17,252 nucleotides of DNA from NCBI GenBank assembly GCA_002427325.1, contig DIQS01000060.1:608-17859 (forward strand), written 5' to 3'. The DNA comes from Cloacimonetes bacterium UBA5456. GTDB taxonomy: Bacteria > Cloacimonadota > Cloacimonadia > Cloacimonadales > Cloacimonadaceae. Shown in pieces: positions 6,352 through 13,558 of the stretch; positions within the stretch are counted from its first letter, which is position 1, and the number at the start of each line of letters is the position of its first letter. Made by a program: the position numbers and the translations under genes. Under the pieces are notes generated by a model that did not search any database, was not told where the DNA came from, and saw only the letters and a program-made list of their open reading frames with translations.

Positions 6352-7824
6352 ATGGGACGCGCAATGCTGATATTCGTTGTTCTGATGACGACTGTCTTTG
6401 GGTCTGTGCTTATGTCTGTGTATAGAAACATAGGCGGAGTGCCTGAAGTGCTCATCAAAAACCAGTTGCAAAAAGAAGCTGAGGGCGTGAGTGACTTTGT
6501 CCTGCGAGATGCAGTCCGAGGAGCAAATTCCAAAGATTTCCTGGAAACAATGATGGATATGATGGGCAGCGAATCGGGACATGAAATGTCGTTCACCATG
6601 TATTACGGAGTGCCGGAGGGAAGCCAAACTTTGGTGCAGCCGGCATGGAAGATAGGTAATTGCGAGGTGGAGAAGATCACCTATACCTATCACATGAACG
6701 AAGATAACTATAAGGTGCAAACGAGGATACGTGCAGCAATGCAGGGCATAGAGGTTTTCCGCGAAGCTGAGATGGCGTTCAGCTATCCCATGACAGTACT
6801 CGGCAAGGTGGAGCCCAATATAGTCTATCTTGAGTTTGAACAAGTCCTACTCTTCCCTTGGCTTAGAGACCTTCTATGGAGACTTTTTGGTATAGAAAAG
6901 CCAAACTTCCCCGATTCTTCTCCCAATAACTATGGCGGGGAATTCTTCGGGTTTTCATTCTGGAGTCCCACAGGCAATGACAACACCAAGATGGATGATG
7001 AGATGGACTCTTGGGAAGGCAACTATAGTAAACGATTTTTAAAACTGAATGGATATGATCATAGGGTGGAAGTTAATAGAAAGCCACTGGCAGATCAAGG
7101 GGAAGGTTTCAAAGACCTCGATACCAATCATGCCTTCACCTTGCTCACTTTTGCCAAGATCGATAAAGACGGAAGAAACTCGGCTTCAGGTTTCTTGGGT
7201 CTTATTGGCAAAACGCCGGACGTGCGCGATAGACAGGGCACTTTGCTCTGGATTCCCTCTGATCCAAAGAATGCAAGCCTGCATACAAAGCCTGCTGCTG
7301 CAATATGGTTTGAGACTATAACCAAAGGAAACGCCAAAGGTAAGCTTCACTTCACAGTTACACAGGATACGCTAATCAGCGGTCAATATAATACCATTGA
7401 TCTCTCAGTTGATCACACGCTTACTGCACCTGTTTGGAAACGAAGCGGAAACTTCCTCTTTGGCTATTCATATACGATTAACGATGCGCATAACACACAT
7501 CCTTGGAATTCTTATGCGCTCACCTATGAGATCAAGAATAATAAAGCATGGGTGCTTGGTTATGTGAATGGTGTCAAGGTTGGTGAAAAGAGTAGTAACT
7601 ATCCGGTTCGAGCCTATCCCAGCGAATATGGCATGACCCTGGGTGCGCGTGATATCAGAAAAGCCAATGGCGATAAATTTGCCAATGATGCCCCTGAGCG
7701 CAAGCAGCTCTTCGGCATCATGGACCAAAGCGGCATGAATGACGAAGCTTTCACGCCCACGGATGTGGGTCTCTGGCACGAACAAGTAATGAAATCCACA
7801 CTCATGCACTATATAAGAGATTAA
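6352..7824 (+). CDS. Large minor pilin-like protein with C-terminal LamG/ConA-like domain (probable tip adhesin)
   Basis: A 490-residue protein. Residues 4-22 are a hydrophobic helix of pilin type after a Met-Gly start, followed by a pilin-like region to about residue 150 (YTYHMNEDNYKVQTRIRA and neighbouring strands). An amphipathic stretch rich in Leu, Trp and Phe lies at 157-180. From about residue 226 to 476 the sequence follows the LamG/concanavalin-A-like jelly-roll pattern: FLKLNGYDHRVEV near the start, FTLLTFAKID and GFLGLIGK, then WNSYALTYEI (385-394), GYVNGVKVGE (403-412), MTLGARDI (428-435), FGIMDQSGMNDEAFTPTDV (454-472). The third position in a GspI-GspJ-GspK-like order is where the large tip subunit usually lies. 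A glycan- or matrix-binding tip is inferred; no PilY1-type adhesin is present in the window. The ribosome-binding site is AGGAG at 6341-6345. Confidence 0.8.
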   Translation: MGRAMLIFVVLMTTVFGSVLMSVYRNIGGVPEVLIKNQLQKEAEGVSDFVLRDAVRGANSKDFLETMMDMMGSESGHEMSFTMYYGVPEGSQTLVQPAWKIGNCEVEKITYTYHMNEDNYKVQTRIRAAMQGIEVFREAEMAFSYPMTVLGKVEPNIVYLEFEQVLLFPWLRDLLWRLFGIEKPNFPDSSPNNYGGEFFGFSFWSPTGNDNTKMDDEMDSWEGNYSKRFLKLNGYDHRVEVNRKPLADQGEGFKDLDTNHAFTLLTFAKIDKDGRNSASGFLGLIGKTPDVRDRQGTLLWIPSDPKNASLHTKPAAAIWFETITKGNAKGKLHFTVTQDTLISGQYNTIDLSVDHTLTAPVWKRSGNFLFGYSYTINDAHNTHPWNSYALTYEIKNNKAWVLGYVNGVKVGEKSSNYPVRAYPSEYGMTLGARDIRKANGDKFANDAPERKQLFGIMDQSGMNDEAFTPTDVGLWHEQVMKSTLMHYIRD

Positions 7825-7854
7825 AACAATGAATAAAACAGCGGAAGGAACAAA

Positions 7855-8304
7855 ATGACTTTTATGACGATGAATATGCTTGCAGTCGCAGTAGAAGGAG
7901 GATATGCTCCTTGGATACTGACAATTGTTCTGGCTTTCATTGCCATGATCTTGGTGCTCTATTATGGGCACTTGACCAGGGCACAAAATCGTGAGATGGA
8001 AGGTCTGCGTGAACAGCTCAAAGAGTTGCGTTCCCAGCTTTCCCATCTCAAGGAACTGGATAAGTTGATTCCTGGTCTGATAAAGATTGCTCACCTTGAT
8101 CACGATATTAACACACCTCTTTGCGTGGTTACCATGTCTTTAGGACGCGCAAAGGAACTGGCAAAAACAAACAACGATGAATCATTAATGACCAATGTGG
8201 AGGACATCCTCGAAGCTGTCCGTGATATTGGTGAGATGATGAAAGCGGTGCGAGTCTTAAAAACCAGCCCGCTTATCCCATATAATGATAAGGTTAATAA
8301 GTAG
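7855..8304 (+). CDS. Membrane-anchored HisKA-only phosphotransfer protein (no catalytic ATPase domain)
   Basis: A 149-residue protein with a single membrane segment (about residues 18-37), a coiled coil (about 42-70, rich in Glu, Leu and Gln) and a helix pair of HisKA type (about 74-136). The H-box reads HLDHDINTPLCVV with the presumptive phospho-acceptor His83. Asp84 and Thr87 match the (E/D)xx(T/N) motif linked to kinase and phosphatase activity in HisKA proteins. The protein ends after the second helix: there is no N, G1, F or G2 box and no HATPase domain, in this frame or downstream. It is therefore a stand-alone dimerisation/histidine-phosphotransfer module, or a pseudokinase or phosphatase. 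The next gene, 9 bp away, is a response regulator and an obvious partner. The start has AAGGAA at 7845-7850. A nine-codon frame (7829-7858) ends in an ATGA overlap with this start. Confidence 0.78.
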   Translation: MTFMTMNMLAVAVEGGYAPWILTIVLAFIAMILVLYYGHLTRAQNREMEGLREQLKELRSQLSHLKELDKLIPGLIKIAHLDHDINTPLCVVTMSLGRAKELAKTNNDESLMTNVEDILEAVRDIGEMMKAVRVLKTSPLIPYNDKVNK

Positions 8305-8313
8305 GTATTTAAC

Positions 8314-9195
8314 ATGAGTACACAGAAAATTCTTGTAGTGGATGACGAACAAAACATTCGGGATATATTGCAGACATTTTTGCAGGATATGGGCTATAAC
8401 GTAGCTTCAGCGACCGATGGTTTTGATGCATTGGATAAGATTGGAAAGGAGGGTTTTGACCTCTATATCATAGACATCTATATGCCTCGGATGAGTGGAC
8501 TCGAGCTGATTGCGCGTCTCAAAGAGGTGCAACCGAAAGCGGTGATCATCGTGATGACCGGCTATTCCGGGTTGGACGTAGATTTCAGGAGCATTCGCCA
8601 ATCTGCGTTCATGTATCTCTCGAAGCCGATTCAGCCTGATGAGCTTTTGCGCGCGGTTGAGGCAGGACTTGCCCAAAGCATCAAAGTCAATCAGATGAAG
8701 ATTGAAACACCCGAGCCGGAGCCGGTTCCGGGAATTAGTCCCGATGTTGAAAAGAGCCTACAGCACTATCTCTTGCGCGGTTTTTCTGCAGAACAGACCA
8801 CGAGGCTACTCGGTTATGGAGTGTTAAGAGAATATTCTCGCGGCTCAAATATCCCTTCCGACAAAGAAGAGGGCTCAATTCTCTTTATTGAAAGAGGGAG
8901 AGTTGGTGTATTCTTTCAGGACGTGCAGATAGAAAGCCTCAAAGAAGGAGATATCTGGGGAGAAGAATCCTTCGTGGCTCCCAAGGCAAGCTTTGCCAGT
9001 TTACATGCTCAAGAAGATAGCATCGTTCGTCATTTCAGCCGTAAACAACTGATAGAGTTCTTATCAACTGTCGATAAGAACGTGATAGACAACTTTATGT
9101 TGAACTTAATGCTATGCATGCACCTCAAGCACAGGCGCTGCGTCGCCCAACTGGTGAATGCACGTAAAGACTTAAACCCAGACCAAAAGGAATGA
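8314..9195 (+). CDS. Response regulator with C-terminal cyclic-nucleotide-binding-like domain
   Basis: A 293-residue two-domain cytoplasmic protein. Residues 4-122 are a complete receiver: acidic pair D10/D11, phospho-acceptor D54 in YIIDIYMPRMSG, switch T82 (MTGYSG) and K104 (SKP). A Pro/Glu linker (131-140) leads to a CNB-fold domain (about 163-265) with FIERGRVGVFF, the turn LKEGDIWGEESF (209-220), and an end resembling the usual LSRxxLxxLL helix (FSRKQLIEFL). The phosphate-binding cassette arginine followed by Ala/Thr is not evident after GEESF, so cNMP binding is doubtful. No helix-turn-helix, ATPase or GGDEF/EAL output is present, so it is not a classical transcription factor. Lying between a HisKA-only protein and the pilT gene, it is a plausible post-translational regulator of pilus activity. 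The ribosome-binding site is weak, and the gene may be coupled to the preceding stop at 8302-8304. Confidence 0.87.
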   Translation: MSTQKILVVDDEQNIRDILQTFLQDMGYNVASATDGFDALDKIGKEGFDLYIIDIYMPRMSGLELIARLKEVQPKAVIIVMTGYSGLDVDFRSIRQSAFMYLSKPIQPDELLRAVEAGLAQSIKVNQMKIETPEPEPVPGISPDVEKSLQHYLLRGFSAEQTTRLLGYGVLREYSRGSNIPSDKEEGSILFIERGRVGVFFQDVQIESLKEGDIWGEESFVAPKASFASLHAQEDSIVRHFSRKQLIEFLSTVDKNVIDNFMLNLMLCMHLKHRRCVAQLVNARKDLNPDQKE

Positions 9196-9205
9196 TACAG
9201 TAATA

Positions 9206-10414
9206 ATGAAACTTAGCTTTAGTCGCGCACTCAGCTTGGAAATCCCGGCTAACTACCTGGGAGTGGAGAGTTGTGAGATCATTAGCCAATGGCTGATGCA
9301 CCACCAAGAACGGGAAACCGAAGCCCGGGAAGAATTGCGGAAAGTTCTGATCCGTGCCCGTGAGTTGGAGGCCTCCGACGTAGATCTTGGTGCTCCGGGT
9401 TGCGATGGCAAGATGTGGATGAGAATCTATGGAAGAAAGAAGCCGATGGAAGAGTTTGGCGAATATTCATTAATTGATACAAATGCCATCATCCTCAGTT
9501 GGCTTTCACTCAATCAGAGACAACGTCTTTTTATGCAAAAGAGCATAGACTTCCCCTTGGCAATTGATATTGACGGCAAAGAAGTGCGCTTCCGCGGGAC
9601 TGCCTTCTTCGACCGAAATGCACTGGGTGCAAACTTCAGAAGAATCAACGACACTCTGTTTACCATCGAAGAACTCGGCATCCCTGAGATGGTTGCAAAC
9701 AGGATGAATCTCCGCTATGAAAAAACGGGATTGATCTTGGTGACGGGGATCACCGGCAGCGGGAAATCTACTACTCTCAATGCGATTATAGACATGAACA
9801 ACAAAGAAAACGAAGCCCATATTGTCTCTATCGATTCACCGATAGAATATGTGCACGAATCAAAGAAGTGTTTGGTGCGCCATCGAGAGGTTGGCGTGGA
9901 CGTGCTCAGCTTTGAGCACGGAGCGATCGAAGCATTAAGACAAGACCCCGATATCATCGTCGTCGGTGAGATGCGCGAACCCCAGACCATTGCCACAGTC
10001 TTAGAAATCACCGACAGCGGACACAAAGCTTTTACAACGCTGCACACCTCTTCTGCATTAGATAGTGTGCACCGCATCGTAGCAGAGTTCCCTCCGGATT
10101 CTCAGGAGCGGGTTCGCAATCGCCTTGCCGATGTTTTGCGGGTTTGCATGAGCCAAAAGCTCGTTCCCACGCTTGACGGCAAACTCACCATCGCCAAGGA
10201 GCTTCTCTCCGTTGATAGCAGCGTTCAAGCCGCTATTCGCAACAAAAACATCGGCGAGATCTATCAGATGATGATTGAAGGCAAGAAGATGGGAATGATA
10301 ACCATGGAACAAGATCTTAAGTGCCTTTTTCAAAGAGGAATAATCAGCCAAGATACGGCTATGAACTATGCAAACAATAAAAGACGGATGAAGCAATTGC
10401 TCTCCGTCTTATAA
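9206..10414 (+). CDS. pilT: Type IV pilus retraction ATPase, PilT family
   Basis: A 402-residue cytoplasmic hexameric ATPase that drives pilus retraction and twitching. Motifs are ASDVDL (57-62, corresponding to the usual ASDIHL), Walker A GITGSGKST (181-189), SIDSPIEYVHESKK (Asp box, 208-221), Walker B IIVVGEMRE (250-258), and the His box SGHKAFTTLHTSSALD (271-286). The PilT-specific C-terminal element AIRNKNIGEIYQMMIEGKK (343-361) is followed by GMITMEQDL. The AIRN tetrad at 343-346 matches the AIRNLIRE motif needed for retraction in studied PilTs. There are no zinc cysteines, which separates it from PilB. About 45 extra residues precede the usual start region, making it longer than common PilT proteins (around 350). 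The best ribosome-binding site (AAAGGA 9186-9191) is 14 bp from the ATG, so the start is slightly uncertain. The gene sits between the signalling pair and the alignment-complex genes. Confidence 0.92.
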   Translation: MKLSFSRALSLEIPANYLGVESCEIISQWLMHHQERETEAREELRKVLIRARELEASDVDLGAPGCDGKMWMRIYGRKKPMEEFGEYSLIDTNAIILSWLSLNQRQRLFMQKSIDFPLAIDIDGKEVRFRGTAFFDRNALGANFRRINDTLFTIEELGIPEMVANRMNLRYEKTGLILVTGITGSGKSTTLNAIIDMNNKENEAHIVSIDSPIEYVHESKKCLVRHREVGVDVLSFEHGAIEALRQDPDIIVVGEMREPQTIATVLEITDSGHKAFTTLHTSSALDSVHRIVAEFPPDSQERVRNRLADVLRVCMSQKLVPTLDGKLTIAKELLSVDSSVQAAIRNKNIGEIYQMMIEGKKMGMITMEQDLKCLFQRGIISQDTAMNYANNKRRMKQLLSVL

Positions 10415-10435
10415 AGGATATCTAAGGATGAACCT

Positions 10436-12697
10436 ATGAAGAAAAACCCGAAAGAGGCTTTTGGCATTGTTCAGGATGGGCGCACGATCCGCATTGTGCA
10501 CCTGAGCAGGGACGGCGCCGACACCTATTTGATGGGTATGGATACCATCGTTTTGGAAAAGGATTGGTATAAGGGCGAAGATGCTTCTGCCTCCGACACC
10601 GATTCAGATTTCCTCCCGTCAGACCCGATGTTTTTGAACATGGACAACCTCGATGAAGGCTCGGACTCAGGATTTGATCTCAACGGGGGCGGCGCATCCG
10701 ACATGGATTTCAGCATAGATATGGGTAATGGAGTCGGGATGGATACGCCAAATTCCAAGGCTGCACCGGAGTCTGAGAACGGAAGTGGTGAGCTTCAACC
10801 CGAACCGATCAAGGTCAACCCCTTGAATATAATGCTTTCCAAATTCCCCTTAGGACAAGGTGTCATTTCCGTGAACATCCACCAACATCGCATCGAAAAA
10901 GATGAAGTGGGAAAGATCAAGAAGTCTGAGATCAAACGTTTTCGCAGAAACATGCTCAACACTGCTCAAAGAAAGGCGGGAGATTGGCAAAGCTGTGTGA
11001 TGGAAACCCCGGAAGGGATGCAACACTGGCTGCACACAGGCCCAAATCTGCTTCTTGATGAAGTCATTAAATATGGCAAAGATGTAAATACAAAGCTATA
11101 TTTCCAATTTGCCGATGCAAACGAGATCATTCTCAAGAATTACTTTCTTTATATGACGGGAGCGCAACCCGGGCTGAATCTCTTCATCTATCTCGGGGTG
11201 GACTATCGCAAGATATTTGTCTTTGAAGATGGCAAATGGATGGCGACCTTGCCTTTGCAGATTCCCCAAGAAGAGCCCGATATTGATGTGGCTTATTCAA
11301 AGCTGGCACTTGCTTTGGATAACGCTGAATTGGGTGAGCCGCAGGGAATGTGGTTCGCCGGTGATTGGGCAAGCACAAAGCTTCGCGATTATGTTGAAGA
11401 ACAAGGTATTGCCAAGGAAGTGTCACTCTTGAAATATCCATATCTCAGTATGGGAAATGCAGACCTTACCTTCACCGAAGAAGACATGGCACAATATGCC
11501 CTGCCGCTTTCAGTGGCCTGCAAAGCGCTGAGTTATGGACGTCAGGACTTCTGTTTCTGCAACTTCCTGCCTGATAAGATTGTCGATGGACAAAAGGAAT
11601 TGCGCGTTGTTTGGCATGGATTCATCGTGCTTTCGCTGATTTTTGTCTTGGTGACCTATAGCACCATGCAAGACCTTAACAAGAAGAAGAGCTTGCGTAA
11701 GATCAATCAAGAATTAAAAGTGCTAAACTATTCATTGAACATGCTCAGAGCGCAGAATGCGACGGTTGAACAGATTAGTAACGAGATTGCAAAATATAAA
11801 CAAATCACCAGCAATGTGGTGGGAAAACTCGAGGATAAAAACCGCTGGACAGAGCTGTTTAACCTGCTCAATGCCAGTTTTGATGCCCATCCCGAAAGCT
11901 GGCTGGAAAACTTAAGAAGAAACGGCGATAAAATCAGTATTAGCGGAACCACAACCAGAAGAGAGAACGTGAGCAGGATTGCGGCGCGATTGCCTGCGAG
12001 TAAGATTAGCAGCGTGAATATCAGTGAGCTCAGAGGCAAGGTAATTTGGAACTTCGCTATCGAGATGGAAATGCCCGTGGTGGATTGGGAAGAGCTCATA
12101 GCTGCAGAGTTTGTGCCGCCTCCTGTCGAAAGCAAAAGCACTGAAGGCACAGGAACGCATCGCTATTATCGCCCGCAACAGACCACTGTTTCAGCAGATA
12201 AAAACGGAGTTAGCGTAAGTGAGAAAATCACTGCGACGAGCTATCGCTATGGAATGTTGCCACCCATCAGTTCAGAGCTCACCCCCGGTCCCTCAAATGG
12301 AGATATCAACATCGACGAGGAAACTCATGAGCTATATCTGAAGTTTATCAGAGCGATAAATAAAGGTAATATGCTGGAATATCAGTTCCTCGGCCATGTG
12401 ATGATCGAAAAATATGAGGGAACTCGTCTCGCCTCGCTGATTCGTTGGTGGGTCTCATATCGCCTATATTTGGACGGACAATATCAAGCCTCCAGACAGA
12501 GCCTCAAACAGAATCTTAAACCTGGCGACCAATATTATGCACACAGCATTTTGATGGATGCTCGCATCAGCTTTGCATTGGCAGAAACAAACTTCATGGG
12601 CAAATATCAAGCCCTGTTGGGAGGATATGCCCGAAGCTCTGCGGCCACACAAGCAAACTTGGACCTTAAAATAATCCAAGAGGAGCTGAAAAGATGA
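10436..12697 (+). CDS. PilM-PilN fusion (GspL-like alignment-complex protein) with acidic insert and helical C-terminal extension
   Basis: A 753-residue inner-membrane protein combining what are usually separate PilM and PilN. The N-terminal half (about 8-375) looks like an actin-like PilM/GspL cytoplasmic domain: FGIVQDGRTIRIVHL, INIYLGVDYRKIFVFEDG-like strands at 249-266, and AYSKLALALDNAEL (286-299). The usual phosphate-1 aspartate/glycine motif is not visible, so ATP binding is doubtful. Residues 48-127 are a low-complexity Asp/Ser/Gly/Met insert. CFCNFLPDKI (373-382) matches the fNLLPe start of PilN, followed by a membrane helix (391-409), a coiled coil (412-470) and a ferredoxin-like part (471-548, with SWLENLRRNGDKISISGTT). 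After a Pro-rich linker, residues 627-753 form a TPR-like helical extension, predicted periplasmic. AAGGA at 10424-10428 supports ATG 10436. The stop overlaps the next start by 4 bp (ATGA). Confidence 0.82.
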   Translation: MKKNPKEAFGIVQDGRTIRIVHLSRDGADTYLMGMDTIVLEKDWYKGEDASASDTDSDFLPSDPMFLNMDNLDEGSDSGFDLNGGGASDMDFSIDMGNGVGMDTPNSKAAPESENGSGELQPEPIKVNPLNIMLSKFPLGQGVISVNIHQHRIEKDEVGKIKKSEIKRFRRNMLNTAQRKAGDWQSCVMETPEGMQHWLHTGPNLLLDEVIKYGKDVNTKLYFQFADANEIILKNYFLYMTGAQPGLNLFIYLGVDYRKIFVFEDGKWMATLPLQIPQEEPDIDVAYSKLALALDNAELGEPQGMWFAGDWASTKLRDYVEEQGIAKEVSLLKYPYLSMGNADLTFTEEDMAQYALPLSVACKALSYGRQDFCFCNFLPDKIVDGQKELRVVWHGFIVLSLIFVLVTYSTMQDLNKKKSLRKINQELKVLNYSLNMLRAQNATVEQISNEIAKYKQITSNVVGKLEDKNRWTELFNLLNASFDAHPESWLENLRRNGDKISISGTTTRRENVSRIAARLPASKISSVNISELRGKVIWNFAIEMEMPVVDWEELIAAEFVPPPVESKSTEGTGTHRYYRPQQTTVSADKNGVSVSEKITATSYRYGMLPPISSELTPGPSNGDINIDEETHELYLKFIRAINKGNMLEYQFLGHVMIEKYEGTRLASLIRWWVSYRLYLDGQYQASRQSLKQNLKPGDQYYAHSILMDARISFALAETNFMGKYQALLGGYARSSAATQANLDLKIIQEELKR

Positions 12698-13539
12698 CTA
12701 ACTCCGCCAGAAATACTCTCGTCCTCGTCGTGCTACTTATTCTCAGCGGCATATATTCCAGCATCACTTTGAGTAATTCGGAAAAGAAACTCAGAGAAGG
12801 TCAGTCCAAGCTCAAAGAAGTTAAAGAGAATGTCGTGGTGCTAAACAGGAAGATCGCAAACCGCGAGATACTCGAAGAAGAGTATGAGATGCAGCAAGCC
12901 GTTGCAGGCTCGCAATTTAAGATTATTATGGACGACGATTCTTCCATTATCAGCTACGACTATCTCTTAAGAGTGTTAAATTGGTTAAACAAAGACCTTT
13001 ATTACGATTTTGGATTGAGTAACAAGGCCGAAAATGACTACAATGAATATGTGATCTCAGGCGCCGCTTCCTATATGGACTTGGTGAAGTTCACTCGTCT
13101 TTTGGAATATCAGCGAGCACTCATTACCATTGAAGACCTTTCGATAAACAGCCAAAGCGCCGGCGTCGATTCCGTGGGCTTTTCCATGATATTTAGAACC
13201 TATGCAAGCGAAGATGGATTCCCCGTTTCGGCGATTAGTTATAACACTATGAAGAAAGCGGTTCATGAATATGATCTCTTTCGCCCTCGCTATCTCAGAG
13301 ATGCATATCAGGGCATGGGAGTTGATAGCCGCTTGCTTGATCTTGATAGCGCAAAATTGATCGCTATCAGCGAAGACAGGGCTTTTATTCGCGATGAAGC
13401 AGGGATCATACGCATGCTCAAAAAGGGTGATAAAATCCTCTATGGTCATCTTCAAAAGGTGGACTCTCGCGATGGTTTTGCACTGTTTCTCATCAATAAA
13501 TATGGTTTTGAAGAAAACCTGATACTATATTTGGAATGA
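12694..13539 (+). CDS. PilO-PilP fusion, alignment-complex protein
   Basis: A 281-residue inner-membrane protein. It has one N-terminal membrane helix (about 8-25), a coiled coil (29-70) and a ferredoxin-like PilO-type domain (about 85-172) with YVISGAASYMDLVKFTRLLE, LITIEDLSINSQS and VGFSMIFRTYA. A short linker leads to YDLFRPRYLRDAY (193-205), which corresponds to the dPFrp lead-in of PilP/GspC, then a compact beta domain (216-281) with AKLIAISEDRAFIRDEAG, MLKKGDKILYGHLQKVDS and FEENLILYLE, the pattern of the PilP/GspC homology region that contacts the secretin N0 domain. One polypeptide would therefore bridge from inner membrane to secretin. The gene is translationally coupled to the PilMN-type gene by an ATGA overlap and is followed by the secretin gene. 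No separate pilP is present. Confidence 0.8.
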   Translation: MTNSARNTLVLVVLLILSGIYSSITLSNSEKKLREGQSKLKEVKENVVVLNRKIANREILEEEYEMQQAVAGSQFKIIMDDDSSIISYDYLLRVLNWLNKDLYYDFGLSNKAENDYNEYVISGAASYMDLVKFTRLLEYQRALITIEDLSINSQSAGVDSVGFSMIFRTYASEDGFPVSAISYNTMKKAVHEYDLFRPRYLRDAYQGMGVDSRLLDLDSAKLIAISEDRAFIRDEAGIIRMLKKGDKILYGHLQKVDSRDGFALFLINKYGFEENLILYLE

Positions 13540-13558
13540 TTAAAAATTGAGGTTTATG

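Noticed and set aside
10428..10439. Three-codon frame (ATG AAC CTA TGA) overlapping the PilMN start
   Set aside because: Its ATG is part of the ribosome-binding region for the real start at 10436, so it is most likely a coincidence.
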